Shown: in pieces, positions 9,954 to 18,924 of the stretch
How positions within the stretch are numbered: the stretch's first letter is position 1
Layout of the letters: each line of letters starts with the position of its first letter
Assembly (NCBI RefSeq): GCF_023370075.1
Contig: NZ_CP097151.1
Coordinates: 124,001 to 188,000 of the forward strand
Direction: 5' to 3'
Source: Deinococcus sp. QL22
GTDB lineage: Bacteria > Deinococcota > Deinococci > Deinococcales > Deinococcaceae
DNA length: 64,000 bases
The notes under the pieces: generated by a model
What the model was told of the DNA's origin: nothing
Seen by the model: the letters and a program-made list of their open reading frames with translations, nothing else
Database searches by the model: none
Translations under genes and position numbers: made by a program

Positions 9954-10787
9954 ATGCCGAGTCCGTCCCGAATGGCCGATGAACGTCACAAATATGTGCT
10001 GAAGGAATTGCAGGAGCGGGGCAGCTGCAAAGTGGCTGAACTGGCCCGCGACCTCGGCGTGTCCGAGATGACCATCCACCGCGACCTCGCACATCTGGCC
10101 CGGCTGAATCTGCTGCGTAAGGTGCATGGCGGCGCGGTACTGCGCAACTACATCGAGCAGAGTTTTCAAGACCGCGCTGTGCAAAACCATGAGGCCAAGG
10201 TCGCCGTGGCGCAACTGGCCCAGACGTTGGTGCGCCCCGGCACGAGCCTGTATCTGGCCCCCGGTAGCACCGCGCACGAGTTCGCGTTGGCGCTCCACCA
10301 AGACGAGTTGCAGGTCTACACCAACAGCCTGCCCACCGCCACCGCACTGGCCCGAAGCACTCCGCAGGGCGTGAATGTGACCCTGCTGGGCGGGCAATTG
10401 GTGGGCTTCGTGGAGGCGCTGGTCGGCCCCACCACCGAGGCGGCGCTGGCGACCCTCAAGCTCAATTTCGCCTTTATTGCCGTCACGGGCGTCAGTCTGG
10501 AGGGTGGCCTGACCATCTATACCGAGGAAGAAGCGCGGGTCATTCGCGCCGTGATTCGCGCTGCCCGCAAAACCGTCCTGCTGACCGACGCCAGCAAATT
10601 CGGTCAGGTGGTGGGGCCGCAGATCGGACACTTGGAAGACGTGCATGCGGTGGTCTGCGACTCCATGCCGCCCAATTACCGCAAGTATTGCGAGCAGCAC
10701 GATGTCGAGGTGCTGTTGACCAGCGAAGTGCAGGCCGCATCCCACACCGCGCCGCAGGACGCTTCGGTGCCCGACAGGAGGAACTGA
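9954..10787 (+). CDS. DeoR family transcriptional regulator
   Basis: Sugar-phosphate-responsive repressor of 277 residues with the chosen ATG, which follows AAGGAG. The N-terminal DeoR helix-turn-helix reads RHKYVLKELQERGSCKVAELARDLGVSEMTIHRDLAHL, followed by LLRKVHGGAV. The C-terminal sugar-isomerase-like ligand domain contains VYTNSLPTATAL, TLLGGQLVGFVEALVGPTTEAAL and KTVLLTDASKFGQV. It heads the rightward operon and stops 2 bases before the dehydrogenase start. It likely controls both divergent operons through the TGTGAT repeats at 9622 and 9763. The inducer would be a phosphorylated ketose or polyol product, by family analogy. Confidence 0.93.
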   Translation: MPSPSRMADERHKYVLKELQERGSCKVAELARDLGVSEMTIHRDLAHLARLNLLRKVHGGAVLRNYIEQSFQDRAVQNHEAKVAVAQLAQTLVRPGTSLYLAPGSTAHEFALALHQDELQVYTNSLPTATALARSTPQGVNVTLLGGQLVGFVEALVGPTTEAALATLKLNFAFIAVTGVSLEGGLTIYTEEEARVIRAVIRAARKTVLLTDASKFGQVVGPQIGHLEDVHAVVCDSMPPNYRKYCEQHDVEVLLTSEVQAASHTAPQDASVPDRRN

Positions 10788-10789
10788 GC

Positions 10790-11893
10790 ATGACCCAGGA
10801 ACATCCCGCCGTCCTGCCCACCCTGCCTCTCCTACCCACCATGAGAACGGCGCGGCTGCACGCGGCCCACGACCTGCGGCTGCACGACGAAACCCGCCCA
10901 CTGGCCCGGCCCGGCGAGGTGCTGCTGAAGGTGGAAGCCGTGAGCGTATGCGGCTCGGACATGCACTACTACACCGAAGGTGGCATCGGCCCCGCCGTGA
11001 TCCGCACGCCCATGACCCCCGGCCACGAGTTCGCCGCCACCGTCATCGGGGGCACCGGGGAGCCTTACGGCCTTAGCGACGGCACACTGGTCGCCGTTGA
11101 CCCGGCGCAGCACTGCGGCCACTGCGAGCAGTGCTTGGCGGGCTATCCGAACCTGTGCCCCAACGTGCGCTTTCTGGGCTCACCCGGCGTAGACGGCGGC
11201 TTGGCTGAATACATCAGCGTGCCGCCGCACAGCCTCTTTGCCGTGCCGGACACCTTTTCGCCCGCGCTGACGGCTTTACTGGAACCGCTGGGCGTGGCGC
11301 TGCACGCGCTGGACATCACCCGCATCAAGCCCATGAGCGGCGTGACCGTGCTGGGAGCAGGCCCCATCGGGCTGATGTTGCTGCAAGTGGCCCGCATTTG
11401 CGGCGCGGCGCACGTGCGAATGGTGGAACCCAAGGCGGCCCGGCGGGAAGCGGCGCGGGCCATGGGGGCCGACAGCGTTCACGAACACCATTCCGAGATT
11501 CTGGAACTCACCGGGGGCCGGGGCGAGGACTACGTGCTCGAAGCCACCACCTCGCCCGACGCCCCCGAACAGGCCGCGCAGATTGCCCGTATCGGCGGAC
11601 GAATTACCCTGGTGGGCATCCCCGACGGCGACACCTTCCAGATGACGGCGGCCAACGCCCGGCGCAAGGCCCTGATCATCAAAATGTCGCGGCGCATGGG
11701 CAACGTCTATCCCCGCGCCATCGAACTGGTGCGCTCGGGCCGGGTAGACATTGCCGGAATCGCCACCCACCACTACCCGATGGAGGACGCTGCCCGCGCC
11801 TTCAGCGACGCCCACGACGCCAAAGACGGGTTCCTGAAAGCCGTGATCTATCCGGGCGGAGCCGTGCCCGGTGACGATCAAGACCACACATGA
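10790..11893 (+). CDS. Zinc-dependent polyol/sorbitol-type dehydrogenase (MDR family)
   Basis: NAD(P)-dependent oxidation of a sugar alcohol to a ketose is the predicted reaction. The protein has 367 residues. Catalytic zinc ligands C54 (SVCGSDMHYY) and H79-E80 (TPGHEF) and four structural-zinc cysteines C109, C112, C115 and C123 are all present. The dinucleotide fold shows VLGAGPIG (188-194). SVCGSDMHYY with a tyrosine-rich tail is typical of sorbitol, xylitol and L-arabinitol dehydrogenases. The start is fixed by AGGAGG upstream and lies 2 bases after the DeoR stop. Position between regulator and sugar transporter suggests it acts on the imported polyol. Confidence 0.9.
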   Translation: MTQEHPAVLPTLPLLPTMRTARLHAAHDLRLHDETRPLARPGEVLLKVEAVSVCGSDMHYYTEGGIGPAVIRTPMTPGHEFAATVIGGTGEPYGLSDGTLVAVDPAQHCGHCEQCLAGYPNLCPNVRFLGSPGVDGGLAEYISVPPHSLFAVPDTFSPALTALLEPLGVALHALDITRIKPMSGVTVLGAGPIGLMLLQVARICGAAHVRMVEPKAARREAARAMGADSVHEHHSEILELTGGRGEDYVLEATTSPDAPEQAAQIARIGGRITLVGIPDGDTFQMTAANARRKALIIKMSRRMGNVYPRAIELVRSGRVDIAGIATHHYPMEDAARAFSDAHDAKDGFLKAVIYPGGAVPGDDQDHT

Positions 11894-11993
11894 TTTCTAC
11901 GCTGCCCCCGTCTTCCTTGGTCAACTTTTCAGACCTTTTCCATGCCCGCGCACCCCTTCTCCCGCCCACTTTTTTCCTGTTCAGGAGGCTTCC

Positions 11994-13340
11994 ATGAAAC
12001 GTACTGCCCTTGCTCTGTCTGCCGCCGTGACTGCCCTGCTGGGTGCCCAGGCCCACGCCCAATCGTGGAGTTTGGCTACTGCCGCCGCGCCTTACAAGGG
12101 CACCACCGTCAGCGCCATTTTCCTGGATCGCCCCGGCTACAAGGCCGCCGCCGCCCTGATTCCGCAGTTTGAAAAGGAAACGGGCATCAAGATCAACTTT
12201 GAAGTTGTGCCGTATGAAAGCACCAACCAGCGCTACGTACTGGATTTCACGTCGGGCGGCGGGGCCGATCTGGTGCTCAGCGACGTGGTGTGGATCGGTC
12301 AGTTTGCCGACGCGGGCTGGATGGTGCCGCTCGACAAGTTTTTCAAAAACCCCAAGCTGGCCGACCCCGCGCTGAACCTCAAGGGCTTTTTCCCCGTGCT
12401 GCTGAATTCCTTTGGCACCTGGAACAACAAGGTGTACGGCCTGCCCTTCGACAACTATTCCGGCCTGATGTACTACAACAAATGCAGCCTGAAAGCCGCC
12501 GGATTCAGCGGCCCGCCCAAAACCTGGGACGAACTGCTGAAGGTCTACGGCCCCAAGCTCACGGGCAACGGCAAATACGCGTTCGCCCTGCAGTCTCGCC
12601 GGGGTGAAACCCAGAGTGCAGACTCGTTTATGCGGACCCTGTGGCTGGCGGGTGGCAGCCTGATCGACCCCAAAACCTTCCAGCCCACCCTCGGCAGCGC
12701 CGCCTCTCAGCGGGGCCTGAAATTCCGCCAAGACCTGATGAAGTACATGCCTCCCGGCGTGGTGGACATGGATCACAACGAAGTGGTCAATGCCTTTAAC
12801 CAGGGCACGGTGCCGATCATCACCGAATGGTCTGCTTTTTACCCCACCATCACCGATCCCAAGCAGTCCAAGATCGGCCTGAACTGTCTGGGTGTCACCA
12901 CCGAGCCGCTGGGTTCGGCGGGCCTGAAGCCTGCGCTGGGCGGCTTCTCGCTGGGGGTCAATTCCAACTCGGACGCCAAGAAACAGGCCGCCGCGTACCT
13001 GTTCATTCAGTGGATCACGGCGGAGAAAAACGCCAAGGCCTACGTGCAGGCAGGCGGCGTCAGCGGGCGGCAGGCCGTGTACAAAGACCCCGCCATCCGG
13101 GCCAAGTACCTCTACGTCGATCCGATGGTGAAGTCGTGGAGTGCCGGAACCGCCGTCCCTGCCTTCCGTCCCCGCTTTGCCGAGTGGCCCCAGATCTCGC
13201 AGATCGTGGCTGAAAACGGCAGCAAGATCATGCTGGGGCAGCTCAGCACGGTGGCCGGAGCCAAGACCATCGACGATCAGGTACGGGCCATTCTGACCAA
13301 AGCGGGCTACTACAGCGGCAAAAAGCTGAAGCTGCAATAG
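11994..13340 (+). CDS. Sugar ABC transporter substrate-binding protein, family 1
   Basis: Secreted sugar/polyol-binding protein of 448 residues. The signal peptide MKRTALALSAAVTALLGAQAHAQ ends at a clear AxA site, and CAGGAGG precedes the ATG. Family-1 features include RPGYKAAAALIPQFEKETGIKINFEVVPYES near the N-terminus and the KVYGLPFDNYSGLMYYNKCSLKAAGF block mid-protein. Homology is to MalE/UgpB-type proteins. It is separated from its permease genes by 285 bases that include a strong hairpin. The ligand is probably a pentitol or hexitol, judged only from the adjacent dehydrogenase. Confidence 0.92.
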   Translation: MKRTALALSAAVTALLGAQAHAQSWSLATAAAPYKGTTVSAIFLDRPGYKAAAALIPQFEKETGIKINFEVVPYESTNQRYVLDFTSGGGADLVLSDVVWIGQFADAGWMVPLDKFFKNPKLADPALNLKGFFPVLLNSFGTWNNKVYGLPFDNYSGLMYYNKCSLKAAGFSGPPKTWDELLKVYGPKLTGNGKYAFALQSRRGETQSADSFMRTLWLAGGSLIDPKTFQPTLGSAASQRGLKFRQDLMKYMPPGVVDMDHNEVVNAFNQGTVPIITEWSAFYPTITDPKQSKIGLNCLGVTTEPLGSAGLKPALGGFSLGVNSNSDAKKQAAAYLFIQWITAEKNAKAYVQAGGVSGRQAVYKDPAIRAKYLYVDPMVKSWSAGTAVPAFRPRFAEWPQISQIVAENGSKIMLGQLSTVAGAKTIDDQVRAILTKAGYYSGKKLKLQ

Positions 13341-13347
13341 GCCGCAG

Positions 13348-13405
13348 GGTGGAGAAGGCCAGCAGGGCCGAGTGTGCAGGTGCGGTCAGGCTGGCCTTCT
13401 CCACC
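13348..13405 (+). terminator. Strong hairpin between binding-protein and permease genes
   Basis: Perfect 16-bp inverted repeat (13348-13363 and 13390-13405, GGTGGAGAAGGCCAGC and its complement) with a 26-base loop, 7 bases after the binding-protein stop. There is no T-run, so it probably acts as a partial terminator or protects the 3' end of the binding-protein message. Confidence 0.7.
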
Positions 13406-13625
13406 ACGTTTCAGTGTGACAGGCGAGTTTCTTACCAACCGCTTCCCCGTCTGCCCAATTCCTGTAGTTGATTCACCCCTGCTTTCGCCGCCCGCTGCGG
13501 CCTCAACATCAGAAGCCCAATGTCAGAAGCTTGTTTGAGCCTGAACGCCTGCCCGTCTTTTACCCGCCCCCTGCCCCCGCCACTCCTTCCTAGCTATCCA
13601 TCCCAGCCCCGGAGCGTGCTGCCCT

Positions 13626-14516
13626 ATGCATACCCAACGACGCATCACCCCATTCGTCTTTCTCGCGCCCGCCGTGCTGGTGTTGGCCCTGGTGGGCATC
13701 TATCCGCTGGTGTTTGCCGCCTGGGTGTCGCTGCACACCTACCTGTTGGCGCAGCCCAATATTCCCCACGACTTCGTGTGGCTCAGCAATTACCTGACGG
13801 TGCTCAAGGACGGCTCGTTCTGGGGTGCGATTGGGCGCACGCTGCTGTACCTGGGCCTGTCGTTGCCTATTCAGATCGCGCTGGGCCTGGGCATCGCCAT
13901 GCTGCTGCGGCGCGGGCCATGGGGCAGGCTGCGCGGGTTCGCGCGGGTGGCGCTCGTGATTCCGCTTGCCATGACGCCGGTGGTCACGGGCCTGATCGGG
14001 CGCTTGATGTTCAATCAGGACTTCGGCGTGGTCAATTTCGCCCTTAACAGCGTCACCGGGCAAACGGTAGGCACCGAGTGGCTGGGCAATCCCAATCTGG
14101 CGTTCGTGACCATTCTGCTGATGGAAATCTGGCAGTGGACGCCGTTCGCCGCCCTGATTTTCCTGTCGGGCCTGACGGCTGTTCCGGTGGAAGTAGAAGA
14201 AGCCGCTACGCTGGAAACCCGCTCCTTCTGGGCCATGCTGCGGCACATCCAGTTGCCGTTTTTGCTGCCCGCGCTGACTGCCATCCTGATTCTCCGAACC
14301 GCCGACATCCTCAAGCAATTTGACATGGTGTACACCCTGACCAGCGGCGGGCCGGGCAGTTCCACCGAACTGATCAATCTCTACATCACCCGCATTGGCC
14401 TGCGCGGAGCCTTCGATCAGGGCGTGGCGTCGGCTCAGGCAATTTTGATGCTGGTGCTGACCACCGTGTTGTCGCGGCTGTACATCCGTTACCTCTACCG
14501 GGGAGACAACGCATGA
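13626..14516 (+). CDS. Sugar ABC transporter permease, MalF/UgpA type
   Basis: Integral membrane channel subunit with 296 residues and about six hydrophobic segments, starting [29 protein letters not shown]. The EAA loop is visible as [30 protein letters not shown], the site that contacts the ATPase. It overlaps the next permease gene by 4 bases (ATGA) and follows the binding-protein gene. No ATPase gene is in the operon, as is common where a shared MsmK/MalK-type ATPase serves many sugar importers. Confidence 0.93.
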   Translation: MHTQRRITPFVFLAPAVLVLALVGIYPLVFAAWVSLHTYLLAQPNIPHDFVWLSNYLTVLKDGSFWGAIGRTLLYLGLSLPIQIALGLGIAMLLRRGPWGRLRGFARVALVIPLAMTPVVTGLIGRLMFNQDFGVVNFALNSVTGQTVGTEWLGNPNLAFVTILLMEIWQWTPFAALIFLSGLTAVPVEVEEAATLETRSFWAMLRHIQLPFLLPALTAILILRTADILKQFDMVYTLTSGGPGSSTELINLYITRIGLRGAFDQGVASAQAILMLVLTTVLSRLYIRYLYRGDNA

Positions 14517-15406
14517 CGGCACACTCCACTTCCTCTGCCGCTGTGCCCCGAACCGCCGATCAGTTGGCCGTGCAGCGTGCCCGCCGCTCCAGCCGGGTCA
14601 AAGCGGCCCTGCACGGGTTCGGCCTGCTGGTCGTCCTGTTCGGCACGCTGTTTCCGTTCCTGTGGATGGTCAGCACCTCGCTCAAAACCACCAACCAGAT
14701 TTTCTCCAAGCCGCCGCTGCTGTTCTTTACGGGCACCCTGGAGCATTACCGCACCATTCTGGGCGAGCAGTACAACGTGGGCGGCAGCCTCGTCAATTCA
14801 CTGATCGTGGCCACCAGCGCCACCGTGCTGGCCGTCTTGCTGGGCACGCCCGCCGCCTACGCGCTGGCCCGCTTCGACTTCAAGCGCAAGGATGACCTGT
14901 GGTTCTGGTTCATCTCCAACCGCTTCATGTCGCCCGTGGTCATCATTTTGCCGGTGTATCTGCTGGCCTCGCAACTGCGGCTGATCGGCAATCCGGGCCT
15001 GCTGATCGCCATGTACCTCACGTTTTCTATTCCCGTGGTGGTCTGGATCTGCACCGATCAGTTCCGCTCTATTCCGCGGGAACTGGACGAGGCCGCCATG
15101 GTGGACGGCGCGTCTCCCGGCTTCATTTTCCTGAGAATTGCGCTGCCGCTGGCCCTGCCCGGCGTCGTGGTGTCCAGCATCCTCAGCTTTATTTTCAGCT
15201 GGAACGAGTTGCTGTTCGCGCTGTTCCTCACGCGCGGTGACGGCGTGACTTCCCCGGTTCGCGCCACCAACTTCCTCAGCGGCTACGACGTGCCCTGGGG
15301 CGCGATCATGGCGACGGGCACGCTGATCGTGCTGCCGGTGGTGCTCTTCTCGCTGCTGGTGTCGCGCCACCTGGTCAAGGGCCTGACCATGGGAGCCATC
15401 AAGTAG
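14513..15406 (+). CDS. Sugar ABC transporter permease, MalG/UgpE type
   Basis: Second channel subunit, 297 residues. A cytoplasmic N-terminus of about 35 residues precedes the first membrane segment ([22 protein letters not shown]). The EAA-type loop reads [30 protein letters not shown]. It is translationally coupled to the MalF-type gene and is the last gene of the rightward operon, with an inverted repeat following. With the binding protein at 11994 it makes an importer complete except for the ATPase. Confidence 0.93.
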   Translation: MTAHSTSSAAVPRTADQLAVQRARRSSRVKAALHGFGLLVVLFGTLFPFLWMVSTSLKTTNQIFSKPPLLFFTGTLEHYRTILGEQYNVGGSLVNSLIVATSATVLAVLLGTPAAYALARFDFKRKDDLWFWFISNRFMSPVVIILPVYLLASQLRLIGNPGLLIAMYLTFSIPVVVWICTDQFRSIPRELDEAAMVDGASPGFIFLRIALPLALPGVVVSSILSFIFSWNELLFALFLTRGDGVTSPVRATNFLSGYDVPWGAIMATGTLIVLPVVLFSLLVSRHLVKGLTMGAIK

Positions 15407-15425
15407 GGGCCGGAAAAAGCGGACA

Positions 15426-15457
15426 GCAGGACGGAGCGAGTGGATGCGCCGTCCTGC
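15426..15457. terminator. Terminator-like hairpin between convergent operons
   Basis: GCAGGACGG / CCGTCCTGC, a perfect 9-bp stem with a 14-base loop, lies between the end of the sugar permease gene and the end of the convergent reductase gene. It can serve both directions. Confidence 0.55.
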
Positions 15458-15491
15458 GGTGTTGCTGCCCAAAACCACGACATCAGCGACG

Positions 15492-16262
15492 CTACGAAGT
15501 CAGAAACCCGCCGTCTACCGGAAGCATCACGCCGTTGATCATGGCCGCCCCGTCACTGAGCAGATAGGCCACCGCCTGAGCCACATCAAGGGGCTGGGCA
15601 AAGCGTCCCAGCGGTATGCGCGAGAGCATCGGGGCGCTGCGGACCGGGTCGCCCCACGCCATCTGGCCCATCGGCGTGAGGGTCACGGTGGGATTGACCG
15701 CGTTGACCCGGACGCCGTGCGGCCCCAGTTCAATCGCCATCACGCGGGTCAATTGATCGAGCGCCCCTTTGGACGCGCAGTAGGCCGCGTGCAGGGGCAG
15801 CCCCACCGACGAGGACTGGCTGGACACATTCACGATAGCCCCGGGTTTCCCCCGCTCGATCATGCCCCGCGCCACCACCTGCCCGACGATCAGGGCGGCC
15901 CGCACATTCACATTCATCGTCTGGTCAAAGGCTTCGGGCGTGGCGTCTAAAAACGGCTCCAGCAGGGCGATGCCCGCGTTGTTTACCAGCAGGTCAATCG
16001 GCCCGGCAGCTTCGGCAGCCCGCCTCGCGCCGTCCACCGTGCCCAGATCGGCGGCCACACCCTCGCAGCCTGTTTCCCGGCTGAGGCTGAACAGGTCTTC
16101 GGCACTGCGGCTGACCGCCACCACCGCCGCCCCACTGCGGGCCAGCAGCGCCGCGATTTCCCGGCCAATGCCTTTGCCCGCGCCGGTGACGAGGGCACGC
16201 TGGCCGCTGAAGTCAAATTGAACGTTGGGGCGGGAAACCGGGGGCAGGTGCGGATCGGTCAT
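15492..16262 (-). CDS. SDR oxidoreductase resembling L-xylulose reductase (DCXR type)
   Basis: Short-chain dehydrogenase of 256 residues from the chosen ATG. It has the cofactor motif TGAGKGIG (26-33), NNAG (94-97) and catalytic S148, Y161 and K165 (YCASK). The stretch MIERGKPGAIVNVSSQSSS and the later VRVNAVNPTVTLTPMGQMAW closely resemble mammalian dicarbonyl/L-xylulose reductase as remembered. The predicted reaction interconverts L-xylulose and xylitol with NADPH. Placed next to a polyol dehydrogenase, sugar importer and AraB-like kinase, it fits a pentitol interconversion route. It could be transcribed from the upstream RpiR gene, 104 bases away, or from its own promoter. Confidence 0.85.
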   Translation of the reverse strand: MTDPHLPPVSRPNVQFDFSGQRALVTGAGKGIGREIAALLARSGAAVVAVSRSAEDLFSLSRETGCEGVAADLGTVDGARRAAEAAGPIDLLVNNAGIALLEPFLDATPEAFDQTMNVNVRAALIVGQVVARGMIERGKPGAIVNVSSQSSSVGLPLHAAYCASKGALDQLTRVMAIELGPHGVRVNAVNPTVTLTPMGQMAWGDPVRSAPMLSRIPLGRFAQPLDVAQAVAYLLSDGAAMINGVMLPVDGGFLTS

Positions 16263-16366
16263 AGGGGTATTGTGCGCCAGCCGTAAAACGGGCGGGGCAG
16301 GACAGCTTGCCGCTGGAGAGTGGCCGCTTGCCGTGCCTCTCATGCCAGTTCGATACCCCGCCGCCC

Positions 16367-17221
16367 TCAATACTCGTAGATCGAAAACTCTTCTTTGAGC
16401 TGTTCGGCTTCCTGAAGGTGACCGCCGTCCAGCTCGCGGGCCACCAGCGAGGCGATCAAGGACATCAGGCTGAGAATAGGGGCCAGAGAAGCCAGCGCCT
16501 CAGACCCCTGCGTGGGAATCCGGATGCTGTGGTGGGCGATTTTGCCGAGCGGGGACGCGCCCTGGTCGGTGAGCAGCAAGACTTGTACCCCCCGGCTCTG
16601 AAGGGCGGTGGTGACTTTGGTGGTGGCGCGGCTGTAGCGCCGGACGGTAAACACCAACACCGCGTCTTCGGCGTTCATTTCCAGCAGTTGTTCGGGCCGA
16701 CTTGCCAACTGATCGGTGGAATACGCCTGCACCCGGGGCCGGAACGACGACAGCAGATACTCGGTGGTGAGCGCCAGCCCATACGTAGACCGCGCTCCGA
16801 TAACCCAGACCTGCCGGGCCTGCACGAGCGCGCGGGCCACCTCCAACAACTGCTGTTCGGACACCGCCTCCAAAATGTCCAGATTGGCGCGTTGGCTGGC
16901 CCAAAAACTCGCCACCACCGCGTCCTGCCGCCCCGGTGGCTTGATGCCCAGGGTGGCCCGCAACTCTTGCCGAATGACCCGCTGCAAATGCGGATAGCCC
17001 TCGAAGCCCACCCGCTGGCTAAATCGGGTGATGGCCGCGCCGCTGACCTCCAGGGCCTCGGCCAGTTCCAGGGCGCTCAGGAACGGCAATTCTTCGGCGT
17101 GGTCTATAAAGTAGCGGGCAATAATCTGGTCACGGCGTCCGAAACCCTCCAGACCTTTCAGCAGTAAGTCCACGACGGTGGTGGGTGAGGGGGCAGGCAG
17201 CGCGGCGGGAGAGGTGGTCAT
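16367..17221 (-). CDS. MurR/RpiR family transcriptional regulator
   Basis: Regulator of 284 residues with an N-terminal RpiR helix-turn-helix (SALELAEALEVSGAAITRFSQRVGFEGYPHLQRVIRQEL) and a C-terminal SIS domain (ARQVWVIGARSTYGLALTTEYLLSSF through VLVFTVRRYSRATTKV). SIS domains of this family sense phosphorylated sugars such as MurNAc-6-phosphate. It is co-directional with and 65 bases after the D-aminoacylase gene, and so probably controls the D-peptide operon upstream. An RpiR regulator would link that operon to cell-wall sugar status, an inference only. Confidence 0.9.
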   Translation of the reverse strand: MTTSPAALPAPSPTTVVDLLLKGLEGFGRRDQIIARYFIDHAEELPFLSALELAEALEVSGAAITRFSQRVGFEGYPHLQRVIRQELRATLGIKPPGRQDAVVASFWASQRANLDILEAVSEQQLLEVARALVQARQVWVIGARSTYGLALTTEYLLSSFRPRVQAYSTDQLASRPEQLLEMNAEDAVLVFTVRRYSRATTKVTTALQSRGVQVLLLTDQGASPLGKIAHHSIRIPTQGSEALASLAPILSLMSLIASLVARELDGGHLQEAEQLKEEFSIYEY

Positions 17222-17286
17222 GCGGCCCCCACGCTACTGCCTGCCCGGAAAGTGGGGCGGGACGAATTCTTCATTGGGGGCTGCGT

Positions 17287-18924
17287 TCATTGCGGGCTGC
17301 GCTGCTGGGAACCAGAAAGACGGTGACCGGGCAGGGCGCGGGTATGTTGACCGTCCCGCAACACACGTACCCCGTTGACCCACACGTCACGCACGCCGGT
17401 AGAGAGTTGGCCCGCATCGGCATAGGTGGCCCGGTCTTGAATGGTGGCCGGGTCAAAGACCACCACATCGGCAAACGCCCCCGCCCGCAGTTCGCCCCGG
17501 TCTGTCAGGCGCAGGTGCCCAGCGGGCAGTCCGGTCATGCGGTGTACGGCGTCTTCCAGGGTCAGCACGCCGCGTTCCCGCACATAGTGGGCCAGCAGGC
17601 GGGCAAAATTCCCCATCGCTCTGGGGTGTCCGGTGGTGCCGCCATCAGGTTGCAGGGCCGGGTCGTAGCCCGCCGCGTCCGATCCCAGCATGACCCAGGG
17701 TTCCAGCAGTTGGCGCTCGATGTTTTCTTCGGTCATCAGGTGCAGCAAGCAGCCCACGCGCTCCGGCTCCAGCACGATCAGATCAAGGGCCGCGTCGATC
17801 CAGTCCTGCCCCCGCGCCGCGGCAATGTCGGCCAACGATTTGCCGATGTAGGCCCGGTGTTCGGGCAGTTTCAGGCCCACTGGGAAGGCTCCGGCTGGCC
17901 CGGCGAGGCTGCCCAGCGGCTCCCAGGTGCCGTCCGGCTCCAGAATGGCCTGCCGAATGGCGGCGCGGGACTGCGGGTCACGCAGGCGCTCCACCAACTG
18001 GTCGCCCTCGCTGGCCCAGGGCGGCGCGAGGGCCGCCAACCCCGTGCCCCCGGCGGTGTACAGGTACATATCGGCGTAGATGTCCCGGCCCGCCGCCCGC
18101 TCGGCATTCACCCGCTCTATCAGCCGCTCCATCTTGGGCCAGGCCGCCTCGCCCGCCGCCTTCAGGTGATACAGATGCAGCCGCGCCCCGCTGCGCCCGG
18201 TGATCTCGAGCGCTTCTTCCAGCCCGTCCAGAATGGCGGCACTTTCGGAACGCATGTGGGTGATGTAGATGCCACCGAACGCCGCGACTTCCTCGCACAG
18301 CGAGGCGAGTTCATCGGTGCTGGCGTAACTGCCAGGCGGATAGATCAGTGCGGTGGCCAGTCCAAAAGCGCCGTCCTCCATCGCTTCGCGGACCACCCGG
18401 CGCATCTGCGCGATCTGATCGGGGGAACTGCTTCCCTCAGCGTGCCCCCGGCCTGACATTCTCACAGTTGCGCCGCCGATGAACGAGCCGAAGTTGACCG
18501 CCGCGCCCACCTGTTCTTGGGCACTTAGCCAGTCGCCGAAGCGCGTCCAGCCCTTGGAACGCTCGATCCACGCCGTGTCTTCTCCGGGCAGGCCGTGGAT
18601 GGGGAAGCCGTGGGCCTCGCCCGCCACGGCCGGGGCCGGAGTCCAGCCCTCGCCCATTATTTCAGTGGTCACGCCCTGAATGACTTTGCTCACGCTCAGG
18701 CCGTCGTGCAGCAGCGTGGACACCGAGTGGCTCATCACGTCGATGAAGCCGGGGGCCACCGTCAGGCCTGTGGCGTCCACCACCTCGGCCCCAGCGGGTG
18801 CAGGGCCGCCGGGGCCGCTGATCCGGGCAATGCGCTCACCTTCGATTAGCAGGTCGGCCAGGCGTCCGGGGGTGCCAGTGCCGTCGATCAGCATGCCGCC
18901 CTTGATCCAGATCCCCGCGCTCAC
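17287..18924 (-). CDS. N-acyl-D-amino-acid deacylase family amidohydrolase
   Basis: Predicted metal-dependent hydrolase of 545 residues that removes acyl groups from N-acyl-D-amino acids. Starts at GTG overlapping the upstream stop (GTGA). The amidohydrolase strand reads VAPGFIDVMSHSVSTLLHDG: the usual HxH is changed to MSH, in the manner of the SHS-bearing subgroup. VIQGVTTEIMGEGWTPAP, THMRSES, LYHLKAAG and MLGSDAAG match the D-aminoacylase layout, ending with GAFADVVVFDP. D-hydantoinase-like enzymes are the main alternative. Its neighbours, an N-acylamino-acid racemase and an acyltransferase, strongly suggest action on N-acyl amino acids. Confidence 0.87.
   Translation of the reverse strand: MSAGIWIKGGMLIDGTGTPGRLADLLIEGERIARISGPGGPAPAGAEVVDATGLTVAPGFIDVMSHSVSTLLHDGLSVSKVIQGVTTEIMGEGWTPAPAVAGEAHGFPIHGLPGEDTAWIERSKGWTRFGDWLSAQEQVGAAVNFGSFIGGATVRMSGRGHAEGSSSPDQIAQMRRVVREAMEDGAFGLATALIYPPGSYASTDELASLCEEVAAFGGIYITHMRSESAAILDGLEEALEITGRSGARLHLYHLKAAGEAAWPKMERLIERVNAERAAGRDIYADMYLYTAGGTGLAALAPPWASEGDQLVERLRDPQSRAAIRQAILEPDGTWEPLGSLAGPAGAFPVGLKLPEHRAYIGKSLADIAAARGQDWIDAALDLIVLEPERVGCLLHLMTEENIERQLLEPWVMLGSDAAGYDPALQPDGGTTGHPRAMGNFARLLAHYVRERGVLTLEDAVHRMTGLPAGHLRLTDRGELRAGAFADVVVFDPATIQDRATYADAGQLSTGVRDVWVNGVRVLRDGQHTRALPGHRLSGSQQRSPQ

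Noticed and set aside
11802..13337. Open frame of about 511 codons on the minus strand
   Set aside because: It lies exactly opposite the sugar-binding-protein gene; the translation is rich in Gly, Gln and His and matches no family, as expected for the complementary strand of a high-GC gene.
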